DNA of 64,000 nt. Origin: Pseudomonas helmanticensis (GTDB lineage: Bacteria; Pseudomonadota; Gammaproteobacteria; Pseudomonadales; Pseudomonadaceae). Positions 19,107 through 28,753 of the stretch are shown here, one piece after another (within the stretch, counting starts at the first letter, position 1; each line of letters starts with the position of its first letter). The stretch covers positions 684,501 to 748,500 of the forward strand of contig NZ_FXUY01000002.1 of NCBI RefSeq assembly GCF_900182985.1. The letters run 5' to 3'. Under the pieces are notes generated by a model. That model did not search any database. It saw only the letters and a list, made by a program, of their open reading frames with translations, and was not told the DNA's origin. The position numbers and the translations under genes were made by a program.

Positions 19107-19769
19107 GTGCGCTCGACTCTAATATTGATGCTAACGACGCTGACCTACCAAGCAGCTTCAGCCGAAAACTGCCCTAACCTGGTGTCTACGGCCAATGGAT
19201 CCTTTGATCTTAGGGCGCACATTTTCAATTACGGAGACCGAGCGCTTCCAAAAGCTAGAGAAATCCTTGAGAACCGTCGCGCCCAGGGGTGCGCCGCAGC
19301 AAATAGCCTTGAATGTCACAATGCGATCGAACTCGCCGCTAAAACAGTTGACACCTTAACGGCCTGCAACACGAAAAAGATGCACCATATTCCTGCTCAA
19401 TCACAGATACCTCAGTCGATTCAGAAAGATTCAATACAGAACCCCGTCCAAAAGGATACTGGTTCTTCCACAATAGCGAGGCAGAAGAAGGTCGAATCCC
19501 GCGATAAGAAAAATATTCCAGAGGAAGTTGGGGGAGCAAGTGGCTGCCCATACCTCACAAAATACTTACCCGGAGCAAATCATAAGCCTGACACCTACGT
19601 GTGTATAAATGGTGGAACAAGGAAATGTGAGCTTATGGGAAAAAATGAAAAACAGGAGATAATTTACGATTGGGTAATAGTTAGCGATACTTCCTGCGTT
19701 CACTTAGGCGACTGGATAGATATAGATCAAGTAGAACGTGACGCTGCCAACTCTCGTAAATCTCAATAA
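19107..19769 (+). CDS. Secreted hypothetical protein
   Basis: A 220-aa protein of unknown family with a signal peptide (MRSTLILMLTTLTYQAASA, then ENCPN). The start is the GTG at 19107, six bases after GGAGG; a TTG further upstream overlaps that site. After a helical N-terminal part (about 20-95) rich in cysteine comes a low-complexity linker of Gln, Ser and Lys (about 100-150) and a C-terminal cysteine-containing domain (GCPYLTKYLPG, YVCINGGTRKCEL, DTSCVHLGDWI). The C-terminal cysteines suggest disulphides in the periplasm. It is low in GC and probably acquired. Confidence 0.65.
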   Translation: MRSTLILMLTTLTYQAASAENCPNLVSTANGSFDLRAHIFNYGDRALPKAREILENRRAQGCAAANSLECHNAIELAAKTVDTLTACNTKKMHHIPAQSQIPQSIQKDSIQNPVQKDTGSSTIARQKKVESRDKKNIPEEVGGASGCPYLTKYLPGANHKPDTYVCINGGTRKCELMGKNEKQEIIYDWVIVSDTSCVHLGDWIDIDQVERDAANSRKSQ

Positions 19770-20065
19770 CAACTCATTCACGGTGACTAGTCAATGGCCG
19801 GAAGTGGTTGTATAGAGTTACTGCTTTAGCAGCCAAGAGTCGGTCGCACCCCTCTGATATGCTTCTACCGTTCGAGAGATCCGCTGCATCCTAGTCCCAC
19901 CAGAAAGCTACTTGATCATGTAACGGCCCTATCACTAGAGCTGCATCAAAAATTGCGCTTTTAGGACATGAACCAGGCTTATAAAAAACTTTAGCGTAAA
20001 AACACTTCTTAGAAACCACTCAATAGATGAAGTGCATCGTGAATGGGCCAACGCCGGGCCGCTGA

Positions 20066-20788
20066 TCAAAGGGACTTATCGTAGACTCTGTTCAAATCCA
20101 GAAAAGTTTTGACCCTCGGCTTGCTGTTGAATCGTGCGTACCAGTTGATTACCTCAGCTTTAGCCTTTGGAACCAGCTCGTTGGCATTTTGCTCAACAGC
20201 AAGTGACGAATAGGGATCCCGTTGTGAGCTGGACGATAGTGCATGTGTAACTTCGCTCCAAACGGCATGCTTATATGTGTCTTCCATCGGGCCCGCAGCG
20301 TAGAGCCCCCAAAGAAGCACAGCTGAGGCTTTACTGCCATGGAGAAACGCGCTTTGGTAGTACTGCTCTGCAAGCCCTCCATCCGACTTATCTCGAGAAT
20401 TTTGACAGAGCCTACTGAAGACGCCTCCTAGCATTTCCATTGATGACACTGAGCCCCTATTGGCAGCAGCTTGCAGCATTTTTATACCATCTGGCCGACT
20501 CTGAGGTACGCCGTTACCATTCAGGTAATCAACGCCTAAAAAGTACAATGCATCAATGTCCCCCGCATCGCTTGCCTGCTTAAAGTATTTCGCAGACTTC
20601 TCAGGATCACTGTTCCTAAATATTCCCCCAAGCCGCAACTGGGCTCGGTAATCGCCTTGGTCTGCAAGCGCGATGTAAGCCTCGGTACGCGCGGATCCCG
20701 AAGACATCTTCTCTGCCTGGTCAAACGACACTGGCTTACTACATCCAACGATCAAAATCGCTAGGATTAGCGCTAAGGCCGATCGCAT
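20066..20788 (-). CDS. Sel1-like repeat lipoprotein
   Basis: A 240-aa protein with a lipoprotein signal (MRSALALILAILIVGC, lipobox LIVGC) and Sel1/TPR-like helical repeats from about residue 40, including ADQGDYRAQLRLGGIF, ASDAGDIDALYFLGVDYLNG and AANRGSVSSMEMLGGVF. Such repeats mediate protein contacts in the periplasm or at the membrane. The ATG at 20788 has GAGGTAG before it; the frame extends 21 codons upstream without support. It is transcribed alone. Function is not known. Confidence 0.8.
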   Translation of the reverse strand: MRSALALILAILIVGCSKPVSFDQAEKMSSGSARTEAYIALADQGDYRAQLRLGGIFRNSDPEKSAKYFKQASDAGDIDALYFLGVDYLNGNGVPQSRPDGIKMLQAAANRGSVSSMEMLGGVFSRLCQNSRDKSDGGLAEQYYQSAFLHGSKASAVLLWGLYAAGPMEDTYKHAVWSEVTHALSSSSQRDPYSSLAVEQNANELVPKAKAEVINWYARFNSKPRVKTFLDLNRVYDKSL

Positions 20789-21721
20789 TTTGACTACCTC
20801 ATTGGCTACCTGATTGCCGTGAGTTTGAACCCTAAGTGCAGCTGTTTGCACTCTCCTCTACCCCATCAGAGTGCCTTTCAAACTGGCTAGACCTTGGTTG
20901 ATGAAGCCTGCATTTTCTCCGATCACATAGAGGGCTCCGCGGACATTTTCTCCGACCTCAAGCGCGCCTCGTTCCTCGACATGGAGAGTCAGCTCTATCC
21001 GCTTCCTGCGTCAGCTGGTTTTGATAGGACATTATCTACAGAATACTCATCATTCATCGTCTGATTCCTTTCAAAAACTCAGCGTAGCAGTGATTGGACT
21101 GCCGGCTTCCTTAATCCTCGCAGCGACATCAGCCGGATAAGCGTTGCTGGTGAAGCCCGCCGACATTCCCGATTTTTTTGGCGAAGGCAAAGACACCAAA
21201 CGGCCCACATATAATGGGCCGCGGGACTCGGTACAGTCACTGCTAGACTGGGGGTCGAAAGGCGTGCTTACCGTAAATCCGCGAACCTATTTCCACCAGC
21301 TCACAGCGTTGGTTGGATGGATGGAGCAGCCTGCTGCGGCTGTCGCATTTGCCCTACCAAACGCTAATCTTAGACACTCTGTGCACCCTTAGCCTCTAAG
21401 CTTCAAGGGTAATCAAACACTGCGCCCGTAGAAAAGAGCTTCTCATCATTGACAGTACGAACCGGACGAATCCTATGCGGCCAACCTCAATGGTGCGAAT
21501 AGCTTTAGCAATGGTCGACTCTCTGTCTTCTTTATCGAACGGAAATCTCCTTTATGTCTCTCCTCGGAATCTGTCTAAGTACGCCACCCGGTAATTCTTT
21601 CACCCGTCTGGAGCATGTGCATTCGACTGCCGCTACGCGTGTGCCTGAAAATCTCCCTCTTAAAGGTGAAACAGCCGGCTTGGGAGCTACATGTTAAATC
21701 TAACCACATACGCCTGAGGCG
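20789..21721. other. Gene-poor region with decayed coding sequence
   Basis: About 930 bp with no intact gene. A decayed minus-strand frame lies near 21071-21370 (listed separately). The 82-codon plus-strand frame at 21144-21392 is antisense to it and has no ribosome site. The remainder shows nothing recognisable. Confidence 0.5.
21071..21370 (-). pseudogene. Decayed coding remnant
   Basis: On the minus strand one frame reads like protein from about 21370 to a stop at 21071, broken by an in-frame TAG at 21287-21289. Before it: ATAAAGCSIHPTNAVSWWK; after it: VRGFTVSTPFDPQ and, at the end, AYPADVAARIKEAGSPITAT. No start with a ribosome site is present. The family is not recognised. It could be a fragment of a mobile or repeated sequence. 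Confidence 0.3.
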
Positions 21722-22744
21722 CTAGCGGACGCTCGAACAAGACAACAAGTCGATTACCTTTCCTATGGTAGCTTCGCTATTGTGATCTTCTTCTGAGGCG
21801 GCGAATGAACCCCGTGGCGGAAAAATTTCCCTGACCAACGACTCAGGGACGCTTTTTAGTTGTTTGAGCCAAACGAATTCATCTTGGAATACCTGACGGA
21901 TAACCGCATCCTCGTCCGAGTCTACATCATCAAAAATGTACGCAGTGGGCAACTCAACTTTAGAGACCGTTCCAGCTGAGCTGGCAACTTGGCTGAAGCT
22001 GCACATGATTGAACCGCAACCATTCGGATAATCGTACTGCGTCAAATGCGGTTTCAAGTCCCAGAGCAAAGCGCCTGAAGGCAACCGTAGCTTATCGGCG
22101 AGTACGAGGTACGATCCCACGCTCATTTCGCAGATCCCGACGATGCTGCCATTTATCCTAAGGCGCTCCAACTCTTCGGCAATCCTAGGCCGGACTATCT
22201 CCAAGCTAACTCGGAGACTTTCAAGCTGCGAGCGACGGTAGGCAAGGTGATCCAATTCACGCGTCAGCCGGCGTGCCTCCTTTTCCAAGTTGAGCTGCTC
22301 ACGAACAATAGCGGCTTGAGAAGGCTGCCGCTTTTTTTCGAGCAACGCTGCTAGCTCGCCTCCACTAACCGCTTCGTGAGGATGGAGGTCTTGATTATCT
22401 CGTAAATATTGCAGCAGGCGTGTCCAGCAACTGATATCGAACCACTCGCTAGCACCGTCTATGCTCCCGCCACTTGCAACCACCTCAAGAGGGTTCACGC
22501 TGGCAAAGCGGAAGGTACGATGGAGGATTTTTTCTAAGCTATATGCATCGGTTTCCGATCCTAAGCGCAGGCCGAGCGATAGTTGGAAATCGACTGACTC
22601 CCACCGGAAACTCCGCGCTCTCGCGAGTATGTCGTTCGCTTTGCCTATCTTGAATCGAGGATGCTTCAGGTCTCGCAAGATGTAGACGTGGGATACCAAA
22701 TGTCTTTCCTCATAAGTCGTGCGCTTAAGACTTGGAGCATACAC
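21722..22744 (-). CDS. GIY-YIG-domain protein with coiled coil
   Basis: A 340-aa protein. Residues about 17-105 carry a GIY-YIG-like nuclease fold of the T5orf172/Mug113 type: VSHVYILRDLKHPRFKIGKA, then RARSF, a central SLEKILHRTFRF and EWFDI. A charged helical segment (about 145-200, KEARRLTRELDHLAYRRSQL) probably forms a coiled coil. The C-terminal part is unassigned. The frame opens with GTG at 22744; a TTG at 22699 preceded by GAGGAAAG would start the protein right at the domain and is a good alternative. It lies divergent from the 700-aa gene with 286 bp between them. A role in DNA cleavage and defence is inferred from fold and setting. Confidence 0.65.
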   Translation of the reverse strand: MYAPSLKRTTYEERHLVSHVYILRDLKHPRFKIGKANDILARARSFRWESVDFQLSLGLRLGSETDAYSLEKILHRTFRFASVNPLEVVASGGSIDGASEWFDISCWTRLLQYLRDNQDLHPHEAVSGGELAALLEKKRQPSQAAIVREQLNLEKEARRLTRELDHLAYRRSQLESLRVSLEIVRPRIAEELERLRINGSIVGICEMSVGSYLVLADKLRLPSGALLWDLKPHLTQYDYPNGCGSIMCSFSQVASSAGTVSKVELPTAYIFDDVDSDEDAVIRQVFQDEFVWLKQLKSVPESLVREIFPPRGSFAASEEDHNSEATIGKVIDLLSCSSVR

Positions 22745-23030
22745 TCAGTCATCCTTTTCGGCAGTTGCTAGCATCGTTGATCGCAGAGAGCGGCAGTGTG
22801 TGATAGTAGTTGGAAGAGAACGGAATTGAATTACGGACCATTTTTGGAGCAGTCTTAGTGGCCAGCCTCTGATCAAGCACTCTTCTCTCGGGCAGGGTAT
22901 AGCCTATCTTCATGCAGCCCGAGCGACATTCCTATTGACCACGACATAGCGTTTCGCGAGGGCTGAATTATCACTGGAGAGGCATTTCAGAATTCGCATT
23001 TATTGCCGATATCTCAGTTTTGAGGCTGCA

Positions 23031-25133
23031 TTGATAACTAGTATTAGGATACCAAACATGAAACTACATCACAGTAAAATGTTGAGTATGGCGCGAAAGC
23101 TGGAGCTTACACATCCGACATCAAAATCCGGTTTAGATTTTCAAGAATGGCACAATATTTTTAAGGGCCTCGCAGACAACAACCCTCTTGATCGATCAAT
23201 TACTGAAGCCGCAACTTGGCTTGGCAATCATTTCAAACGCATTTCATTAACACGGCAGCACTATAGGTTAAAATCTGACGAAACCTTAATCTTGAAGGAC
23301 TTTTTTCACATTCATCTGGCAGCTGCAAATTATGGATTCGCGCAAGTGTCAGCGCAGCAGCGGCGCTCACTCAATCCTGACGATAACCCCTCGCTTGAGA
23401 AAATGATTGCTTTCAAGTCAAACCTCACGCAAGACGGCGCGAGTGTCCATGCAAACCAACTCGTAATGATGAGACTCGATAGTATATGCCTTGCAATTTT
23501 TGAGGCACTGGATAACAGAGATAACTTATCAGAAAAGTATAAAGCCCCCGCAGACGATCCGGCAGGGGTGGACAAGATGGAGTTTTTACTCAATGATTTG
23601 AACTGCACTCAGTTGTACCATAATGGCTCAGTCATTTGGCAGGAGATTCTTTATGGAGATGCGTACTTCTCGTTCATACCAGGTAAAAACATAATCTTCG
23701 TTTCCAAACTAAACGATTTGGGAAAAATGAAAGCTATTTGCGATTATCGCAGAGATCATCAAAACGGTACTGTTTCAATTCAAACCAACAATTTGATACA
23801 TGACTCGATTGCATACCTAGGCCCCGCCGGACCAAAGAAATTTATAAAACATGATCCAAACGGAATATTGATGGCACGTGAAGTTGAATCTTTTGACGAA
23901 GCATTCAAGCGATACGTCAACGGAAGGTGGGTTGAGCAGTATTTCGGTATAGAAAAGCATCTCTTTGAGATTATGGAAGTAAAATGCCCTGAGGATCTCA
24001 ATGGTCAGACATACTCAGTACGAGACATCCTACTAGTATGGTTCCACCTGTCACTAATTGCCCATCAAATATCTGATGCACAAAGCGATAGATCCATCGC
24101 AGATATTACGGAGCTGCTTGAGTTCTGCGTTTGGTTTAAGCGCGAAGAGCTGATACAAGCCCTAGAAGAGGTCACACCATTCGAGGAGCCTTTAATCGAC
24201 TCAATATTAAATTTCCTCACCTACAAGGCCGCACAACTACAAGATGATCTCTGGCTGAAGCCGCTACTCGAAGTTGAGGAAGAAATTGCATTATCTACCA
24301 GTTCGCTACTCTCGGCGAGTCTGCGCAGAAATGTGGATATGTGGTTACCGTTAGTAGACCCTAAAGCGCATCTTCGTGGGGGCCACTTCGAGAAACACAT
24401 GGTAAAAGTAATGGAGGCATGTGGTTCTGGGGATAGCCCTATCGGTAAACACTTGAAATGGACTGGCGCCGTCGAACTGGCCTATGGTGGTACGGGAGAG
24501 GAAGTAGATCTCACGTTCAGCTTCGGGAAAACCATTGTCGTGGTGGAGTCACGTAGTCGAAGGATACCGATTACTCCTTTGGACTATCATAATGCTCTCC
24601 ACGAAAAGAAAAGTGGCATATATAAAAAGGCTGACCAGGCAAACAGAAAAACTCAGTATGTGCGGACTCATCTAGCGAAATTTTGCGCGGAGCACTACCC
24701 TCACCTGGTCGACTACCTGGATGAAGTGGTTGTACATCCACTAGTGATCATAAACGATCAATTCCATGCGGGCTTTCCTGTCAATGGTACGCCGGTGTTA
24801 GACGAGCACCTGTTGAAGCACTTCCTAGAAGACGGACGAGTAAAGTTTCTCGCGTCAAGCCCCGTAGACTACCGATACGCGGTGGTCTTGTACGAGAATT
24901 TAGAGCAAGCAGAACAAGTCTTCATGAGCTATGCGCTGTCTCCAACGATTGTTGAAGTACACGCCGCGTCGCTCAAGGAAATTCATAACGTTCATCAGAT
25001 TGATGAGCGCGAAATCCCTATGCACTGGCATACATATGAAGTCGTTGAGCCAGAAAATGAGAAGCAGTCGCTCGCTATCCTCAGCAAACTTAGTGTTGGA
25101 AAACTCATTCATATGACTAGCAACCGGCCTTAG
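23031..25133 (+). CDS. Hypothetical protein with PD-(D/E)XK-like C-terminal domain
   Basis: A 700-aa protein of no recognised family, with low GC. The N-terminal 450 residues are mostly helical without clear motifs. Near the C-terminus the order GEEVDLTFSFGKTIVVVESR resembles the core of PD-(D/E)XK nucleases: Asp493, then a strand ending Glu506-Ser-Arg508, where the usual lysine is arginine. A charged stretch (DYHNALHEKKSGIYKKADQA) and strands VVVHPLVIIN follow, fitting the rest of such a fold. The domain may be inactive or use arginine. A later ATG (residue 10, or 17) could be the true start, since no strong ribosome site precedes 23031. It lies in a run of nuclease-like genes; defence function is inference. 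Confidence 0.55.
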   Translation: MITSIRIPNMKLHHSKMLSMARKLELTHPTSKSGLDFQEWHNIFKGLADNNPLDRSITEAATWLGNHFKRISLTRQHYRLKSDETLILKDFFHIHLAAANYGFAQVSAQQRRSLNPDDNPSLEKMIAFKSNLTQDGASVHANQLVMMRLDSICLAIFEALDNRDNLSEKYKAPADDPAGVDKMEFLLNDLNCTQLYHNGSVIWQEILYGDAYFSFIPGKNIIFVSKLNDLGKMKAICDYRRDHQNGTVSIQTNNLIHDSIAYLGPAGPKKFIKHDPNGILMAREVESFDEAFKRYVNGRWVEQYFGIEKHLFEIMEVKCPEDLNGQTYSVRDILLVWFHLSLIAHQISDAQSDRSIADITELLEFCVWFKREELIQALEEVTPFEEPLIDSILNFLTYKAAQLQDDLWLKPLLEVEEEIALSTSSLLSASLRRNVDMWLPLVDPKAHLRGGHFEKHMVKVMEACGSGDSPIGKHLKWTGAVELAYGGTGEEVDLTFSFGKTIVVVESRSRRIPITPLDYHNALHEKKSGIYKKADQANRKTQYVRTHLAKFCAEHYPHLVDYLDEVVVHPLVIINDQFHAGFPVNGTPVLDEHLLKHFLEDGRVKFLASSPVDYRYAVVLYENLEQAEQVFMSYALSPTIVEVHAASLKEIHNVHQIDEREIPMHWHTYEVVEPENEKQSLAILSKLSVGKLIHMTSNRP

Positions 25134-25671
25134 CCCCTGGAAGTGGTGAATCAACCATTTACCGCCATAAATTGAGATGGACGGAACAGACGGGGATGGG
25201 GTGCTTCTCGTCCGAAGAGAGGCCTAGGTTTTGCGTAATCTGAGCAGTCATGGCCATCCACGCCGCCTTCAACGACCACGGCTCCCTCATACATCCCAAC
25301 GGTGACCGAACCGCCCAGCGCCCGTGCTGGGCGTAGCGTCCAATACGAAGAGTCCACTCTAAGATTTGAAACAGACCTACTTCACGGCGTTAAAGATGAT
25401 GCACTGAAGCTTTCAATTCCTCTGATCCGGTCTCCGTGCCTGCGTGCCTCCGCTCTGACAGGGATTGATCATAACAACCGTCGACACGCCAGCTCTGCGC
25501 TGAAGCGGCAGGGTAAGATCACATGTCTCTGTTGGTGGCTTCAAAAACTCAAAAAAGCCATTCACCATGATCCGAACCAGGCGTCCGCAACCTCTAAAAA
25601 TAAAGTAAGAAACGAACTCGTCATAAGCTCGCAATAAACGCCCGTATTTCCGGGTACATTCGGGGAAACGC
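25134..25671. other. Intergenic stretch before apeA
   Basis: About 540 bp. A hairpin with an 8-bp stem, CGCCCAGC (25312-25319) and GCTGGGCG (25326-25333), is present without a T run. Short frames (25302-25637 plus, 25151-25357 minus) lack ribosome sites. The apeA promoter is probably in the AT-richer DNA after 25540. Confidence 0.45.
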
Positions 25672-27135
25672 ATGACAAAAAAAATACTCGAAGAGCGGGG
25701 ATTGTTCTGGTGGCACGATGATCCTCTGCCGACGGATCAATTCGCTCCGGACAGTTCCGTTGTTGGCACTCTGACCATTGAAGAGAATGGTGCGGCGTAC
25801 CTTGAACTAGATGGCTATTTCGCAAACAGTAAAGGTGGCCCGATGGCGGTCCTGGCCGCGCACGGACAGCAATTTCCGTTGGACAAAGCCATCCAAGGGA
25901 AGCTGAAGGCTAGCGGCCGGAACGTGTTGTTGTTAGGTCTGCGACGACGCGGCGGGCAGTTCAGATCTCACGGCATTTCACACGAGGGGTTCGCCGCCTT
26001 GAATTGCCTCGTAACGGATAAATCCTTTCCTCCAGCCAAACGTCCTCTGCGATTTAGCGCGCTTGATGTCGAGCTAACCGGCCTTGAAGAGTGGTTGGGG
26101 CCGGGCAACATTGAGGTGAAACGAACTCGGAAAAGTATCTGGGCCAAACACCGGGTGCCCAAGGCCGATATCCATGAGTTGGACGACGGCACATTGACGA
26201 TGCGTTACGACATCACTGGTCCGTGGACTGGAGGGTCTACTCATCACATAGACAAGCTAAACCTAGTGGAAAGGGTAATCCTTCGGATCAAGCTGAAGCG
26301 CGCGCGCACGCTGGCAGAAATGCGGGAGGAATATGCGCGGTTGCAGGAGCTATTCATCCTTCTAACCGGAACAACATTCTCGCTGGAATGGCCGCAGTTG
26401 GTTATCGGGAAGGTAGCCTACCGTTATTACTATGAAGGGTTCGAGCGATCATCCAAGGCTCCAACATACAATGAATACTGGGTCAATTACACTCAGGTCA
26501 AGAATAACTTCGGTTCGATCGTGACCGCAATGCGCCGTAAGCGAGAGGAGTTCGGATCAGGGTTTTATCTCTATCTAGGCATTCGGCGCGGCATGAAGAT
26601 GTATGTAGAGCACCGATTTGTGAACCTGATCTGGGGGCTTGAGTCATTGCACCGCAGAAAGAACAAAGACAAGGTTAAAGAAACCAATCTCGATGCCAAG
26701 ATCAAGCGGATACTGGATCAGATCAGTGGCAGTAATGACAAGCGATGGCTCGAAGGCAAATTGAAGCACGCGGGCGAACCGTCGTTGAAAGAACGATTGA
26801 TGGATGTTCTTCTTGCATTGCCACTGGGCTTCGAGCGCAAGCGGATGGAAGTCTTCTGCAAATCCTGCGCAGACCGTCGGAATGACATGTCGCATTTCGG
26901 CGGTCAGCGGGAAGGAAGTGATTACCGAGAATTCATGCTGGATCTCATGAAAAAATCGGAAGCTCTCGCGTATCTTTATCACGCTGTGCTGTTGCACGAA
27001 ATTGGCGTCGATGTCGCGATGATCAAAGCAAATCTTTTGGAACATGGACCGAACGCGTACCTTCCGAAAAGTGTACTCCGAGAGGTTGGGTTGCTGCCGC
27101 CTGACGAGGCGAATATCCCTAAGTCGGATGCGTAG
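25672..27135 (+). CDS. apeA: ApeA-type HEPN anti-phage protein
   Basis: A 487-aa protein matching the ApeA layout. The N-terminal domain (about 1-280) begins ERGLFWWHDDPLPTDQFAPD and continues with a beta-rich GTLTIEENGAAYLELDG. The C-terminal HEPN domain holds the ribonuclease motif RX4H in RRNDMSHFGG (Arg403, Asn404, His408). ApeA is a single-gene defence protein that acts by abortive infection, with HEPN RNA cleavage thought to be the effector. The key residues are intact, so the gene should be functional. It is monocistronic in the island. Confidence 0.85.
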   Translation: MTKKILEERGLFWWHDDPLPTDQFAPDSSVVGTLTIEENGAAYLELDGYFANSKGGPMAVLAAHGQQFPLDKAIQGKLKASGRNVLLLGLRRRGGQFRSHGISHEGFAALNCLVTDKSFPPAKRPLRFSALDVELTGLEEWLGPGNIEVKRTRKSIWAKHRVPKADIHELDDGTLTMRYDITGPWTGGSTHHIDKLNLVERVILRIKLKRARTLAEMREEYARLQELFILLTGTTFSLEWPQLVIGKVAYRYYYEGFERSSKAPTYNEYWVNYTQVKNNFGSIVTAMRRKREEFGSGFYLYLGIRRGMKMYVEHRFVNLIWGLESLHRRKNKDKVKETNLDAKIKRILDQISGSNDKRWLEGKLKHAGEPSLKERLMDVLLALPLGFERKRMEVFCKSCADRRNDMSHFGGQREGSDYREFMLDLMKKSEALAYLYHAVLLHEIGVDVAMIKANLLEHGPNAYLPKSVLREVGLLPPDEANIPKSDA

Positions 27136-27255
27136 TTCATCACCGATTGCGGCCGGTAGCGGCTCACCAGTCTTTTCGTAGATACCTGCCAGCGCATAAT
27201 TTGGAATGACTTAGCAGACCGAGGTCATTACGCTTTCTATGAACTCGAGTTCTGC

Positions 27256-28713
27256 TTACTTGGACTGTAGCTGAACGACCGCTCCAATTTGGTCAGGTGT
27301 CCCGGTCACGATCACCAAATACCTATTTTGGTCAGGCACGTCGTTCTGTACGATCTGGCGAATTGGACCAACCGCATTAACGACTGCCGCACCTGCCGCG
27401 TTGGTCGTGAAAGCAGACAGAGGTTGAAGAGGACCGGTACCGTCGGATTGGTTGGACATTGCCAAGATATAAGGCTGCTTTGGCTCGAGCCCGGTCACAG
27501 CAGCCTGCACTACCTGAATCAGCCCTTGATTGAATAGCGCGACGCTGCTGGGAGGCTGATCAGCCGTTTTACCTACGGCATGGAGGCTGAGGTGCGCGGC
27601 CTGCCCCGCGACACCTAGAGGTTTGAGATTGTCGGTACCCGTCCCCTTCGTCACGGCATTCGGCACATAGGCAATAGCCTGGGGAGCTTGGCCTATAGGA
27701 ATATTGGCCACCACTTGGTTGGTCAGTGTATCGATCACCGCATAGGCGTCGGCATTTTCCAAACCTACGTAGACCCGGGTTCCGTCGCCAGACGGCCACA
27801 CACCGTGTGGAAGATTGCCAACGGGAATCGTCGCAACCTTCTCAAAAGTTTCCGTGCGATAAACCTGCACCTGATTCAGCCCACCAACGGTGATGTAAGC
27901 AAATGAACCGTTGGCGTTGATGACCAGATTGACGTGGTTGGCGATCGGACCAACATCCAAGGTCTTCAGCGGATTGAAAGGTGGCGTAGCCTCGAAGACC
28001 TGAACCTTACCCGTGTCCTTCAACGTGAACCAAACCTGTTTGCCGTCAGGAGAGGCGGCGATGTTCGGGCAGAACGGACTTACCTGAGGCACTCGACCAA
28101 CAATTTCGTGGTCGGCTACTGAAACCACTACGGTCTCCGGAGTGAAGGAGGAACACACGTAACCGTACTTGCCGTCTGGTGAAAATATCTGCATGCCAGG
28201 GCCTACTGGTGTCTTAATCCTCATTTTCTCCTGGTAGGTTTTTGCATCGATCACAGACACGTAATCCTCGCCCCGCACCGTGACCCAAACTTCCTTGCCA
28301 TCTGGCGTGAAAAACGCTTCGTGAGGCGCGCGGCCAACGTAGGTCTTGTGCTTAATGGAGTTGGTTTCAGTATCGATAAACGTCACCGAATTGGTGCCGA
28401 CTGAAACCGCAACCAATGTCTTGTGATCAGGTGAGAAACCAAGGCCATGCGTCAGCACTTCCCCACGGTAGAGCGGGCTGAGGTTTGTTGGTTGGGGATC
28501 GCCCAAGGTAATCACACCGAGCACTTTATTATCGACAGGATCGGTTACTGAGACGGTGTTCGAGAACTGCTCTGCCGCGTACATACGGTCTTGATGGGTA
28601 ATGGGGATGTCCTGCGCAGATGCCTTTCCAGGTATCTGCCCAGCAAAGCTAGCTAAGGAACTGAACAGCAAAATTGGGGTGATCAACGCTAACAAGACCG
28701 CTGGAAGCTTCAT
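27256..28713 (-). CDS. YncE-like beta-propeller protein (YVTN repeats)
   Basis: A 485-aa exported protein with a signal peptide (MKLPAVLLALITPILLFSSL, cleaved near SFA) and a run of seven-bladed propeller repeats: NTVSVTDPVDNKVLGVI, NSVTFIDTETNSIKHKT, DYVSVIDAKTYQEKMRI, NQVQVYRTETFEKVATI and DAYAVIDTLTNQVVANI. The C-terminal 110 residues form a separate beta domain (LSLHAVGKTADQPPSSV). AGGAGAG precedes the ATG. It follows a DUF305 gene by 40 bp, the same strand, and is probably co-transcribed. Such pairs are often near copper or metal resistance genes. Precise role unknown. Confidence 0.85.
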   Translation of the reverse strand: MKLPAVLLALITPILLFSSLASFAGQIPGKASAQDIPITHQDRMYAAEQFSNTVSVTDPVDNKVLGVITLGDPQPTNLSPLYRGEVLTHGLGFSPDHKTLVAVSVGTNSVTFIDTETNSIKHKTYVGRAPHEAFFTPDGKEVWVTVRGEDYVSVIDAKTYQEKMRIKTPVGPGMQIFSPDGKYGYVCSSFTPETVVVSVADHEIVGRVPQVSPFCPNIAASPDGKQVWFTLKDTGKVQVFEATPPFNPLKTLDVGPIANHVNLVINANGSFAYITVGGLNQVQVYRTETFEKVATIPVGNLPHGVWPSGDGTRVYVGLENADAYAVIDTLTNQVVANIPIGQAPQAIAYVPNAVTKGTGTDNLKPLGVAGQAAHLSLHAVGKTADQPPSSVALFNQGLIQVVQAAVTGLEPKQPYILAMSNQSDGTGPLQPLSAFTTNAAGAAVVNAVGPIRQIVQNDVPDQNRYLVIVTGTPDQIGAVVQLQSK

Positions 28714-28753
28714 GAGGATCTCTCCTGCTCTTTCACAGTTATGTGCACGCGTT

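Noticed and set aside
25302..25637. 111-codon plus-strand frame before apeA
   Set aside because: No ribosome site and composition unlike a gene.
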